From Thermococcus pacificus (lineage in GTDB: Archaea; Methanobacteriota_B; Thermococci; Thermococcales; Thermococcaceae), in contig NZ_CP015102.1 in NCBI RefSeq assembly GCF_002214485.1, forward strand, positions 682,001 through 746,000: a stretch of 64,000 nt of DNA, read 5' to 3'. Shown in pieces: positions 34,946-43,382 of this stretch (the stretch's first letter is position 1; each line of letters starts with the position of its first letter). A program made the position numbers and the translations under genes. The notes beneath the pieces were generated by a model that saw only the letters and a list, made by a program, of their open reading frames with translations, had not been told where the DNA came from and ran no database searches.

Positions 34946-37806
34946 TGGTCAAAATCACCCTTAACGGTAAGGAAATAGACGTTCCGGCGGAGAAACCGCT
35001 CATAGAGTTCCTGCGCGAGATTGGGGAACACGTTCCAGGATTCTGCTACACCGAAGAGCTCGAACCCTACGGCTCCTGCAGGCTCTGTCTCGTGAGCACT
35101 CCCAGGGGAGTTACCACCTCGTGCACCCTCAAACCAATGGAAGGGCTCTCCGTTGAGACGCTGAGCGACGAAGTTGTTTCGATGAGGAAGACTGCCCTTG
35201 AGCTCATCCTCTCCGACCACTACGGCGACTGTATCGGCCCCTGTCAGAACGGCTGTCCGGCCCACAGCGACGTGCAGGGCTACCTCGCGCTCATAGCGAT
35301 GGGCAAGTACCATGAAGCCGTCAAGCTGATGAAGGAGAAGTACATTCTGCCCGCCGTTCTCGGGAGGGTCTGTCCGGCCTTCTGTGAAGAGGCCTGCAGG
35401 AGAAACCTCGTCGAGGAGCCCCTCGCTATAAGGCAGCTCAAAAGGTTTGCGGCGGACTACGACCTTGAGCACGGCCCGTGGATGCCTGAGATTCCGCCCT
35501 CGACCGGGAAGCGCGTTGCTGTCGTCGGTGGGGGCCCGGCCGGACTGGCATGTGCTTACTACCTGAGAACGATGGGCCACGAGGTTACCATAATAGAGGC
35601 GATGCCAGAGCTCGGCGGCATGATGCGCTATGGCATTCCACCCTACAGACTGCCGAGGGACGTGCTCGATAAAGACATAGCGACCGTCATCAACACCGGA
35701 ATCGAGGTGAAAACTAATACCGCCCTCGGAAGGGACGTAACCCTTGAGGAGCTCCGCAAAGAGTACGACGCGGTCTTCCTCGGCGTCGGCGCGTGGAGAA
35801 GCAGGAAGATGGGGATTCCGGGCGAGGAGCTTGAGGGAGTGATGCACGGCATAGAGTTCCTCAGGAAGGTCAACACGGGCGAAAAGGTCGAGCTCGGCGA
35901 GCGCGTCATAGTCGTTGGAGGCGGGAACACGGCCATGGATGTCGCAAGGACAGCTTTGAGGCTCGGCGCAAAGGTCACCGTCGTTTACCGCCGCTCGAAG
36001 GCCGAGATGCCGGCAAACGAGAGGGAAGTGGAGGAAGCGATGGAAGAAGGCGTGGAGTTCCTCTTCCTCACCAACCCTGTCAGAATACTCGGCGACGGGA
36101 AGGTCGAGGAGGTTGAACTCGTAAAGATGCGCCTCGGCGAGCCGGACGCGAGCGGGAGGAGGAGGCCAATACCCATAGAGGGCTCGGAGTTCAGGGTTAA
36201 GGCCGACAACGTCATCCTCGCCATAGGGCAGTACTGCGACGAGGAGTTTCTCAAGAGCCTCGGCATCGAGGCAAAGCGCGGGAAGGCAGTTGTGGATGAA
36301 GTGACGCTCCAGACAAACCTTGAGGGCGTTTTCGCCGGCGGCGACCTCGTCCTCGGGCCTTCAACCGTCATCGAGAGCATAGCAACGGGAAGAAGGGCCG
36401 CGGTGATGATAGACATGTATCTTAAAGGCAAGCTCGAGAAAGCCAAAGAAGTCCTCACCGAGCCGGAGAAGCACATCGAGGAGGTTTTAGCCGATGACGA
36501 CCTGTACAGGGTTCTCTTCGACCTAAGGCCCTATAACCACTGGAAGAAGGTGACGGAGAAGGACTATGAGCACGTTGAGAGGAAGCCGAGGGTTAAGGTT
36601 AAGCTCCTCGACCCTGAAAGGAGGGAGAGAACCTTCGAGGAGGTCGAGCCGGCCTTAACCGAGGAGCAGGTTCTCGAAGAGGCCAAACGCTGTATGAGCT
36701 GCGGCTGTATGGAGGTCTTCAGGTGCAAGCTGAGGGAGTACGCGACGCTCTACAACGCTAGGCAGGACGCCTTCGAGGGCGAGGGGAACAGGTTTGAAAT
36801 AGACGAGAGCCACCCGTGGATTACGCTCGATAACAACAAGTGCGTCCTCTGCGGCCAGTGCGTCCGCTTCACCCACGACGTTGCCGGGGAAGGGGTTCTT
36901 GACTACCTCTTCCGCGGGTTCAAGACGAGAATCTCACCGCCGCTCGGGGAGGGCCTCGGGGACATGGAGGGCCTGTTCCTCGGCGAGATGATAGACCTCT
37001 GCCCTGTAGGAGCTATAACAGAGAGGCTCCCCTTCGTCAAGCCCGGGCCGTGGAAGACTGAGCCGGTAAAGACCGTCTGCAACGGCTGTAGCTTTGCATG
37101 CGAGATGAACGTCGAGACCTACGACGGCATGCTCGTGAGGGCTTCGAGGGCGGAAGAGAGCTGGAACAAACACCTCTGCGACCTCTGCCGCTTCGCCAGG
37201 CCTTGGGCCGAGGACTTAGCCGGGCCGCTCCTCAACGGGAAGCCGGTGTCATGGGAGGAGGCAAGGCGCTTCATAGAGGAGAAGGACTACACCCTGATAC
37301 TCACTCCTGAGCTGACGAACGAGGAGATAGCCTTCTTCAAGGCCTTTGCGGAAAAGAAGGGCATTCCAATAGGCTCCACGGTGGAAGGGGCAATATCAAC
37401 GGCCACGCTCGACGACGTTAGAAAAGCGAAGCGCGTCCTCCTGAAGGCCGACGTTGAGAAGTACCCCCTCCTCAAGATACTCCTGAAGGGCAAGGAAATC
37501 GTTGAAGAGGACTACGACGTTGCGATACTCGAGGGCGGAGAGCCGCTCGATGTCCCGACGCTGATACTGCATCCGGGCGTTAACGCGGCCGGTCTCATCA
37601 AAGCGGGGATAACCGGAATACCCGAGGTGGAAGCTTACGTCGTGATGGGGAGAACGGAGAAGGAGCTTCCGGGCGATGTGCTGGTGCTCCCGGCCGGTCT
37701 ATGGGCGGCGAAGGAAGGAACAGTAACCAACGCCTTTGGAATGGAGCTGAGGGTCGGTAAGGCGGTTGAAGAGGTCAACAGAGCCCTTGAGCTCTTCTCT
37801 CCCTGA
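34945..37806 (+). CDS. NuoG-GltD hybrid subunit (Stn-like, NADP-binding)
   Basis: A 953-residue mosaic. Residues about 1-80: plant-type [2Fe-2S] domain (CYTEELEPYGSCRLC). About 80-130: mixed NuoG/GltD cluster region (DHYGDCIGPCQNGCPAHSD). About 130-545: GltD-like flavoprotein with FAD site VVGGGPAGLACAYYLRTMG and NADPH site VVGGGNTAMDVARTALRLG. Then a CMSCGC group, NuoG-type CVLCGQCVRF with LCPVGAI, and the N-terminal cluster of molybdopterin oxidoreductases (CNGCSFACEMN, CDLCRFARPW), ending in a shortened domain. No catalytic cofactor site for formate is evident. The mix fits NADPH-NADH-ferredoxin bifurcation. Confidence 0.9.
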   Translation: MVKITLNGKEIDVPAEKPLIEFLREIGEHVPGFCYTEELEPYGSCRLCLVSTPRGVTTSCTLKPMEGLSVETLSDEVVSMRKTALELILSDHYGDCIGPCQNGCPAHSDVQGYLALIAMGKYHEAVKLMKEKYILPAVLGRVCPAFCEEACRRNLVEEPLAIRQLKRFAADYDLEHGPWMPEIPPSTGKRVAVVGGGPAGLACAYYLRTMGHEVTIIEAMPELGGMMRYGIPPYRLPRDVLDKDIATVINTGIEVKTNTALGRDVTLEELRKEYDAVFLGVGAWRSRKMGIPGEELEGVMHGIEFLRKVNTGEKVELGERVIVVGGGNTAMDVARTALRLGAKVTVVYRRSKAEMPANEREVEEAMEEGVEFLFLTNPVRILGDGKVEEVELVKMRLGEPDASGRRRPIPIEGSEFRVKADNVILAIGQYCDEEFLKSLGIEAKRGKAVVDEVTLQTNLEGVFAGGDLVLGPSTVIESIATGRRAAVMIDMYLKGKLEKAKEVLTEPEKHIEEVLADDDLYRVLFDLRPYNHWKKVTEKDYEHVERKPRVKVKLLDPERRERTFEEVEPALTEEQVLEEAKRCMSCGCMEVFRCKLREYATLYNARQDAFEGEGNRFEIDESHPWITLDNNKCVLCGQCVRFTHDVAGEGVLDYLFRGFKTRISPPLGEGLGDMEGLFLGEMIDLCPVGAITERLPFVKPGPWKTEPVKTVCNGCSFACEMNVETYDGMLVRASRAEESWNKHLCDLCRFARPWAEDLAGPLLNGKPVSWEEARRFIEEKDYTLILTPELTNEEIAFFKAFAEKKGIPIGSTVEGAISTATLDDVRKAKRVLLKADVEKYPLLKILLKGKEIVEEDYDVAILEGGEPLDVPTLILHPGVNAAGLIKAGITGIPEVEAYVVMGRTEKELPGDVLVLPAGLWAAKEGTVTNAFGMELRVGKAVEEVNRALELFSP

Positions 37807-37870
37807 TTTCTCCCCTATTTATCCACATGGGAAGTTGAAACACTGGGAAAAAGAAAAGCCCTTTTGGAAG

Positions 37871-39055
37871 TCAGCCTCCCATGGTCCCGAACAGCTCCTC
37901 CAGGAACAGTTCAACGTCCTCCATTGTGTTGTAGAGGTGCGGCGAGACCCTTATGCCATGGTGCCCTAAGACGCCGCGGTGACTGACTGCGATTCCTCTC
38001 TCGGAGAGCCTTCTGTATACTTCTTCCTCTGCTTCGTAGCCCATGCCAGTCTTTACGGTCACTATCGCGGAGTTTCCGCCAAAAACCCCGAGCCCCGCGC
38101 TCAGAGCCTCCTCCATTACCCTCTCCGCGAGCTTCAGGTTGTGGCGCTCTATCTCCTCAATTCCTATCTCATTTATCAGCTCCAGTGAGGCCCTGAAGGC
38201 CGCGGCAATAATATACGGCGGCCCGCCACCGAAATCAAGCTTTCTGGTGCCTCTGGAAATCTTCAGCTCGCCCCATGGGTCCTTGTCCGGCAGCCCCCAC
38301 CAGCTTCCCCAGTCCCCGGTTGGAGGCTCCATGCTGAGAAGGCCTGTTATGGGCTTTGCCTCCTCTAAGAACTCATCTGAGGCGTAGATCAGTCCCGCCC
38401 CGGTGTCCGGGCTCAGGAGCCACTTTTCCCCGCCGGCTGCGAGAGCATCCACCCCTTCCCTCTCCGGATAGAGCCGCAGGGAGCCGAGATGCTGGACGGC
38501 ATCAATAATAAGCCATGCCCCGTGTTCGTGGGCAACTTTGGAGAGCTCCCGCAGATTGATTCTCTCGCCGGTGACCCAATTGACGCTGCTGAGGACTAGG
38601 GCGAGGGTGTTGTCGTCTATAGCCCTTTCGATGGTCTCCAACGGGTGGAGGCCGTTTTCGTTCTTGACCACCCTGAGTTCTAGGCCGAACCTCTCGGAAT
38701 AGCTCTTCAGGAGCGCCGGTGTCGTTGGGAACTCTGTGTCAAGCGAGACTACGTTCTGTCCCTTCCGCGGCTCCATCGAGAAGAGGAGTCTCCTAAGTCC
38801 CTCTGTGGTCTGGATTGAGAGGCTTACGTTCTCTACGCTGACCCTCATGAGCTTCGCCGCTTCCCTGAGCGTTGGCTCGAGGAAAGTCGGGTTCATATAG
38901 TCCACTGAATTGACCTCGCCCTCGAACCCGATGACATCCGTTAGAAGCTCATTGGTCCTCTGGAGGGCGCTTGCTGGCATGAGACCGAGGCCCGCGGTGT
39001 TCAGGTAGGTCCTGAACTTTCTCAGCGCTGGAAACAGGCTTCTTCTCATTGCCAT
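37871..39055 (-). CDS. Class V aminotransferase (cysteine desulfurase-like fold, no catalytic Cys)
   Basis: A 394-residue fold-type I PLP enzyme. The PLP lysine lies in AAGGEKWLLSPDTG, the Asp-His pair in IIDAVQHLGSL. At the place where SufS/Csd enzymes have the persulfide Cys, the sequence reads SHRGVLGHHGIRVSPHLYNT without Cys, so it is unlikely to be a desulfurase; related enzymes include isopenicillin N epimerases and selenocysteine-lyase-like proteins. ATG at 39055 or 39049 has no ribosome binding site and lies 29-35 nt after GTTTAAATC, so the mRNA is probably leaderless. Confidence 0.85.
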   Translation of the reverse strand: MAMRRSLFPALRKFRTYLNTAGLGLMPASALQRTNELLTDVIGFEGEVNSVDYMNPTFLEPTLREAAKLMRVSVENVSLSIQTTEGLRRLLFSMEPRKGQNVVSLDTEFPTTPALLKSYSERFGLELRVVKNENGLHPLETIERAIDDNTLALVLSSVNWVTGERINLRELSKVAHEHGAWLIIDAVQHLGSLRLYPEREGVDALAAGGEKWLLSPDTGAGLIYASDEFLEEAKPITGLLSMEPPTGDWGSWWGLPDKDPWGELKISRGTRKLDFGGGPPYIIAAAFRASLELINEIGIEEIERHNLKLAERVMEEALSAGLGVFGGNSAIVTVKTGMGYEAEEEVYRRLSERGIAVSHRGVLGHHGIRVSPHLYNTMEDVELFLEELFGTMGG

Positions 39056-39121
39056 CGCCAAAAAAAGTTTGGAGAATACGTTTAAATCAATTTTGAAGCA
39101 TAAAGATGTTAAAGGCAGAGG

Positions 39122-40024
39122 TCAAATCACTGCTGGAACGCCAGGAACCCTCGGGAAGGGCTGAACTTCCGCTATGTGCTTTGCCCCGACCATGTAGCGG
39201 ACTAATCGCTCGACACCGATTCCTGCTCCTGCGCTGGGCCTCAGCAGGCCGGCCTTTGCAACCTCGAGGTAAGGCCTGAACGACTCTTCGCTCAACCCAG
39301 AGGAGCGTATCCTCGCAAGTATCTTCTCGTACTCCCACTCCCTTTCTCCCCCGCTTGAAACCTCGCCGTAGCCCTCAGGAAGGTAAAGGTCGTAGTTCCT
39401 GAAGTGGCCGGGTCTTTCAGGGTCTTCCCTGTCGTAGAACTCCCTTTCAATGTCCGTTATCCAGAAGGGCTCATCCATGAGCCTGCTGGCCTCGTCCTCA
39501 CTCCCGAACTCCTCTTTTATCTCCTCCAGTGTGAAGCGCCTGAAGGGCGGCCTTACCTTGGGGATCTCGCGTTCGAGTCCCCAGCTCCTGGCCTCCTTGA
39601 AGAGTCCGCTGATGAGCCCCTCGATGAGGCTCATAATGTCGTCCATGCTCGCGTAGGCGATTTCGAAGTCGAGCTGTGTGAACTCGTAGGCGTGCCTGCC
39701 GTCGTCTGCATCCCTTCCCTCGAGCCTCACGTTCGGCGAGAGGATGAAGAGCCTATCTATCCCCATCGCGATTGCCATTTGCTTGTGGAGTATCATGCTG
39801 TGGGTCAGCCGCAGTCTGGAGCCGTAGACCTCGACCTCGGGCGGCTTCAGGGCATCCTCCGCCGCGGGGTCCGGCCATAGGGGATCTGTTATTGAGCTGA
39901 GCATCACGGGGAGCATCCACTTGAAGCCCCTGCTTACCATGTATCTCGTCATATAGTCAATAACCTTCGTCTGTATGTTGAGTACAGGTTCAATTTTTCT
40001 GCTTACGATTTGAAGGGCGTTCAT
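39122..40024 (-). CDS. Archaeal asparagine synthetase (AsnRS-related)
   Basis: Makes asparagine from aspartate with ATP. The 300-residue protein is the catalytic core of a class II aminoacyl-tRNA synthetase with no anticodon domain, like the characterised Pyrococcus abyssi enzyme. Motif 2 region: GRDADDGRHAYEFTQLDFE; motif 3 region: AGAGIGVERLVRYMVG with the ATP-binding Arg. ATG at 40024 follows GGTGATACCC. The aminotransferase stop is about 1 kb from here, on the same strand but under its own promoter. A 3' fragment of a sister gene lies at 32267-32446. Confidence 0.88.
   Translation of the reverse strand: MNALQIVSRKIEPVLNIQTKVIDYMTRYMVSRGFKWMLPVMLSSITDPLWPDPAAEDALKPPEVEVYGSRLRLTHSMILHKQMAIAMGIDRLFILSPNVRLEGRDADDGRHAYEFTQLDFEIAYASMDDIMSLIEGLISGLFKEARSWGLEREIPKVRPPFRRFTLEEIKEEFGSEDEASRLMDEPFWITDIEREFYDREDPERPGHFRNYDLYLPEGYGEVSSGGEREWEYEKILARIRSSGLSEESFRPYLEVAKAGLLRPSAGAGIGVERLVRYMVGAKHIAEVQPFPRVPGVPAVI
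39216..39275 (-). repeat. Direct repeat, right copy (inside the intact asparagine synthetase gene)
   Basis: Identical to 32361-32420 over 60 bases. Together the two copies bracket the NuoEFG-like operon and the class V aminotransferase gene. Confidence 0.9.
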
Positions 40025-40069
40025 GGGTATCACCTGTTTTTGTCATCGAGTTTCACCTTTATGGCTTTT

Positions 40070-40087
40070 ATCCAAAAGACTTTGGAT
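40070..40087 (-). promoter_or_regulatory. Operator-like inverted repeat upstream of asparagine synthetase
   Basis: ATCCAAA-AGAC-TTTGGAT is a perfect 7-bp inverted repeat, and a third TTTGGAT lies at 40122-40128. On the minus strand a TATA-like CCAATTAAATG (40104-40114) puts transcription start near 40084, inside the inverted repeat, a position suited to repression. No regulator gene is adjacent. Confidence 0.45.
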
Positions 40088-40220
40088 TTTGGACAGAATA
40101 AGACATTTAATTGGCGAATTTTTTGGATAATTGACTAAATTCTGGTCCTAAACTGACATTTGTTTATCTGAGGTATCGATATCGTTATAACCCTCCGCGG
40201 GAATCCCGTACGGTGGTAAT

Positions 40221-40802
40221 ATGGGAGTCTACATATTCACGCCGGAAGACCTCGTCCGCTATGGCTCCGCAACGCAAGAGCAGCTTGAGGTTCTTAAAGA
40301 GGCAATCTTGGCCAAAAAGGACGTTCTCATCGTCGGTTCCAGCCGCTCCGGAAAGACGAAGCTCGTCGAGGCCTTGATGCATTTCATTCCAGATGACAAG
40401 AAGGTGGCGGTAATTACGGCCTACGGCGAGTTCAAGCCATTCAAACACCACGTGGTCGTCATAGACACCCAGTTCGACAGCCAGCCGCTCGAAAAGCGCA
40501 CTGCCGAGGTGATATCCAAAATAAAGGCCATAAACCCGGATTACGTTGTCATCGATACGCTCCACACGATAGACGTCGCCAGGGTCTTCCGGGAGCTTAT
40601 AGACGACTACGCCTTCATAGTGACATCTCTCGCGCTCACCGATGACATAAAAAGCGAGGTGAAGCACTGGCTCCGCATCGATGATGAAACCTTTGACAAG
40701 TTCGACATGGTCGTGGAACTCAAGAGGGACTGGAGGACAGGAATAAAGGGGATAAACAAAATTTACGAAGTGAAGAACGGGGAGCTGAAGCTCCTGCTCT
40801 GA
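40221..40802 (+). CDS. P-loop ATPase of the secretion ATPase (VirB11/PilT-like) type, small form
   Basis: A 193-residue ATPase with Walker A GSSRSGKTKL and a strand NPDYVVIDTLHTID that fits Walker B. Its overall plan (helices, FTPEDLVRYGSATQEQLE, then P-loop) resembles the ATPase core of type II/IV secretion proteins. But it is much shorter, lacks the N-terminal domain, and no pilus or secretion genes are near. The partner is unknown. ATG at 40221 follows GGTGGTAAT. Confidence 0.75.
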   Translation: MGVYIFTPEDLVRYGSATQEQLEVLKEAILAKKDVLIVGSSRSGKTKLVEALMHFIPDDKKVAVITAYGEFKPFKHHVVVIDTQFDSQPLEKRTAEVISKIKAINPDYVVIDTLHTIDVARVFRELIDDYAFIVTSLALTDDIKSEVKHWLRIDDETFDKFDMVVELKRDWRTGIKGINKIYEVKNGELKLLL

Positions 40803-40804
40803 TT

Positions 40805-41962
40805 TCACTTCTTCTTCAGTTCTTCTATGACTTCTCTAAGGTTGTCAAGCATCTCTTCTATGTCCTCAAAGGTCATGTATCCCATGTTTCCAATCCTGAA
40901 GGTCTTCTCGGCGACGCTTCCGTAACCCTTAGCCAGCTCGAAGCCGCGCTCGCGCATTGCGTTGTAAACGTCAACACCCTTCATTCCCTCGGGGACGACA
41001 ACGGCGGTGATGGTCGGGCTCTCGTAGCCAGGTTCTGCCAAAATTCCAAGGCCCATCTCCTTTACTCCGTTCCTTATCATCTCGCTCCTCTTCCTGTACA
41101 TTCCGAGCCATTTCTCCTTTCCGCCCATCTTCTCGACTATCCTCAACACGACGTTGAGGCCGAATATCTGCGGAAGCGGCGGGGTTGAGGGTGTTCCCTT
41201 CTTCTTCTCGTTGAACTTCTTGTAGAGGGGGAGATCAAAGTACCAGCCGCGCTCCGGCATCTTCTCGGCTATCTCAAAGACGCGCTCGCTTACTGCCGCA
41301 ACCGCCAATCCCGGTGGAACACCAAAGGCCTTCTGACTGCTCGCGAATATCATGTCGAGGCCCCACTCGTCGAACCTTATGTCGGCGCCGCCCATAGCAG
41401 AGACGGCATCAACGAAGAGGAGCTTGTCGTGCTCGTGGACAACCTTTGCCAGCTCGGGGAGCGGGTTGAGGACACCCGTTGAAGTCTCGTTGTAGGTTAT
41501 CGTCACCGCGTGGACATCGGGGTTCTTTCTGAGGGCGTCGTCGAGCTCCTCCGGCTTAACTGCCTGTCCTGGTTCCTTCTCGAAGACAACGGCCTTTCTG
41601 CCGTTGGCCTCAACGACCTCTGCAAAGCGCTTTCCGAAGGCACCTATGACGGTGACAAGAACCTTTCCGCCGCGCGGGACGGTGTTTCTAACAGCTGCTT
41701 CCATGAAGCCGGTTCCAGAACTCGGGAAGAGGATTATCTCGCCCTTATCGGCCTCGAGGAATGCCTTGAGCCTGTTGAGAGTATCAACGTGAACTTCCTT
41801 GGCCTCGGCCGAGCGGTGGCTGAACATCTGGACGCTCATTATCGCGAGAACCTCTGGGAAGCAGGCGACGGGACCAGCGGTAAAGAGCTTGTATTTGGGC
41901 TTCACCATCTCGTAAACTTCCCTGTAAGCGTCCTCGTACTGCATGTCGAACCTCAGCTCCAT
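40805..41962 (-). CDS. Alanine-glyoxylate / serine-pyruvate-type aminotransferase
   Basis: A 385-residue class V PLP enzyme. The PLP lysine is in FASSQKAFGVPPGLAV, the substrate-phosphate pocket region near FPSSGTGFMEAAVRNTV, and the Asp in LFVDAVSAMGG contacts the PLP ring. Orthologues in Thermococcales act as aminotransferases linking serine or alanine with glyoxylate or pyruvate; the exact pair is not clear from sequence. ATG at 41962 follows GAGGTGATG; it converges on the P-loop gene with 2 nt between. Confidence 0.88.
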   Translation of the reverse strand: MELRFDMQYEDAYREVYEMVKPKYKLFTAGPVACFPEVLAIMSVQMFSHRSAEAKEVHVDTLNRLKAFLEADKGEIILFPSSGTGFMEAAVRNTVPRGGKVLVTVIGAFGKRFAEVVEANGRKAVVFEKEPGQAVKPEELDDALRKNPDVHAVTITYNETSTGVLNPLPELAKVVHEHDKLLFVDAVSAMGGADIRFDEWGLDMIFASSQKAFGVPPGLAVAAVSERVFEIAEKMPERGWYFDLPLYKKFNEKKKGTPSTPPLPQIFGLNVVLRIVEKMGGKEKWLGMYRKRSEMIRNGVKEMGLGILAEPGYESPTITAVVVPEGMKGVDVYNAMRERGFELAKGYGSVAEKTFRIGNMGYMTFEDIEEMLDNLREVIEELKKK

Positions 41963-42125
41963 CAACATCACCTCGGCGGGAGTTGACGTGAGAGCTATAA
42001 AAGGGTTCTCTTCAGCCAGGGGGCTGGTTTTTGAAGCTTTTTTCTTCTAGAAGTCCAATATCTGAAAACTTTTCAACACGACCAAGGCTTTTAAAGCGTT
42101 GGACTAACGTTCAGAAGGTGGTCTG

Positions 42126-43292
42126 ATGGAACGGCGACGCCTTGCTGGAATCATCCTGCTGATTATCTCCGCTTTCACCGGCACGATAGCCTTTCGCCTC
42201 GCCACCCCAGCGATAGCGTTCTACACCCGTGATATTCTCAAAGCAAGCATGCTGTCCGTTTCAATTGTATCAATGTCCTTTGTCCTCGCTAGGGCTTTCT
42301 CCTCGGTTCTCGGCGGTTTGATGCTTGAGAGGGGTAAAAAGCTTGTTTACGTTGGTGCCCTCGCGATGATGGGTAACGCCCTGTCCGTTCAGCTCTACCC
42401 ACTCACCTCTACATGGGTCCAGGTTGCTGGGATAAAGCTCCTCAACGGCTTCCTCAACGGTCTGAGCTGGCCGATGGCCCAGTTCGTCATAGCCGTGGCG
42501 ACGCCCAACGAGATAAGGGCGAGGGTGACCTCGGTTTACTTCTTCTTCGGGAGCATAGCCTCGCTCCTCGGGAACTACGTCTACGCTTACACGATAGACC
42601 TCGGGTTGGGTGGCCAGATGTGGATTTCCTCGGCCTTCTTCGTCTTAACGGGCCTGATAATGGTGGCCAGCTACGCCCTCCTCTACGGGAGAATAACGCC
42701 CAAACGGAAGAAAACCCCTGACGGCGAAAAGCCGAGCCTCGACCCGAGGAGGATTTTGATAATAGCCTCCCTGATGGCGGTCATAGTCGCCTTTACCTCG
42801 GGGGAGATAACCTACGTCTACGTCTCCGAGGCTCTGGGAATGGACAAGGCAACGACCGCAACGCTCGTAGGCTGGGCCGGTTTTCTTTCCGCCATGCTGA
42901 GCTACGGCATCTCGTGGCTCGCCGACGTGAGGAGCGAGAGAAGGATGGTCGTTCTGACTTCTATCATGGCTGCGGTTTCCCCGCTTCTTGCCGCGGTGAA
43001 GACTGCCCCGACGGTCTTCCTTGGGATATTCCTTGCCCTCTTCGCCTTCCAGAGCTTTCGCCCGATTTCGAGGAAGGTTTTGGTAAGCTACCACCGCTCC
43101 TCTCTCGCGATAGGGGGCGTCAACGGGGTGCAGAACCTGTCCACCTTTCTCGGAGGAATGCTCTTTGGCTTCGCCTACTTTCTGGGGGAGCTTCGGGGAG
43201 TCCTAACGCTCAACCTCGCCCTTCTGGCCTTCACACCAGTCTCCCTCCTGCTCCTCTGGGAGGCCGTTAAGCTTAAAGGTGGAGTGGAGTAG
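42126..43292 (+). CDS. MFS transporter
   Basis: A 388-residue protein with about 12 membrane segments and MFS loop motifs GGLMLERGKKLVYVGAL and SWLADVRSERRMVVLTS. The substrate is unknown; no neighbour helps. ATG at 42126 follows GGTGGTCTG, with TATA-like CTTTTAAAG at about 42088-42096. That TATA lies between the arms of a spaced inverted repeat (AGTCCAA 42052-42058, TTGGACT 42099-42105), which may be an operator. Divergent from the aminotransferase. Confidence 0.85.
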   Translation: MERRRLAGIILLIISAFTGTIAFRLATPAIAFYTRDILKASMLSVSIVSMSFVLARAFSSVLGGLMLERGKKLVYVGALAMMGNALSVQLYPLTSTWVQVAGIKLLNGFLNGLSWPMAQFVIAVATPNEIRARVTSVYFFFGSIASLLGNYVYAYTIDLGLGGQMWISSAFFVLTGLIMVASYALLYGRITPKRKKTPDGEKPSLDPRRILIIASLMAVIVAFTSGEITYVYVSEALGMDKATTATLVGWAGFLSAMLSYGISWLADVRSERRMVVLTSIMAAVSPLLAAVKTAPTVFLGIFLALFAFQSFRPISRKVLVSYHRSSLAIGGVNGVQNLSTFLGGMLFGFAYFLGELRGVLTLNLALLAFTPVSLLLLWEAVKLKGGVE

Positions 43293-43318
43293 CGGCCACT
43301 GTTGGGGGACACTCCAAA

Positions 43319-43330
43319 ACTTTTATAAAA
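43319..43330 (+). promoter_or_regulatory. TATA box of rpl10e
   Basis: A strong CTTTTATAAAAG sits about 25 nt upstream of the expected start near 43350, and GGAGGTGAG lies just before the ATG at 43383. Confidence 0.65.
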
Positions 43331-43382
43331 GCGAGGGCAAGCTAAGTTTAGGCTTAGCTTACGCTTATTTGGAGGTGAGAGT

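Noticed and set aside
32686-37806. Formate dehydrogenase or NADH:quinone oxidoreductase
   Set aside because: The large subunit lacks a catalytic molybdopterin domain and selenocysteine/cysteine site, and there are no membrane subunits. The GltD-type NADPH module favours a soluble transhydrogenase.
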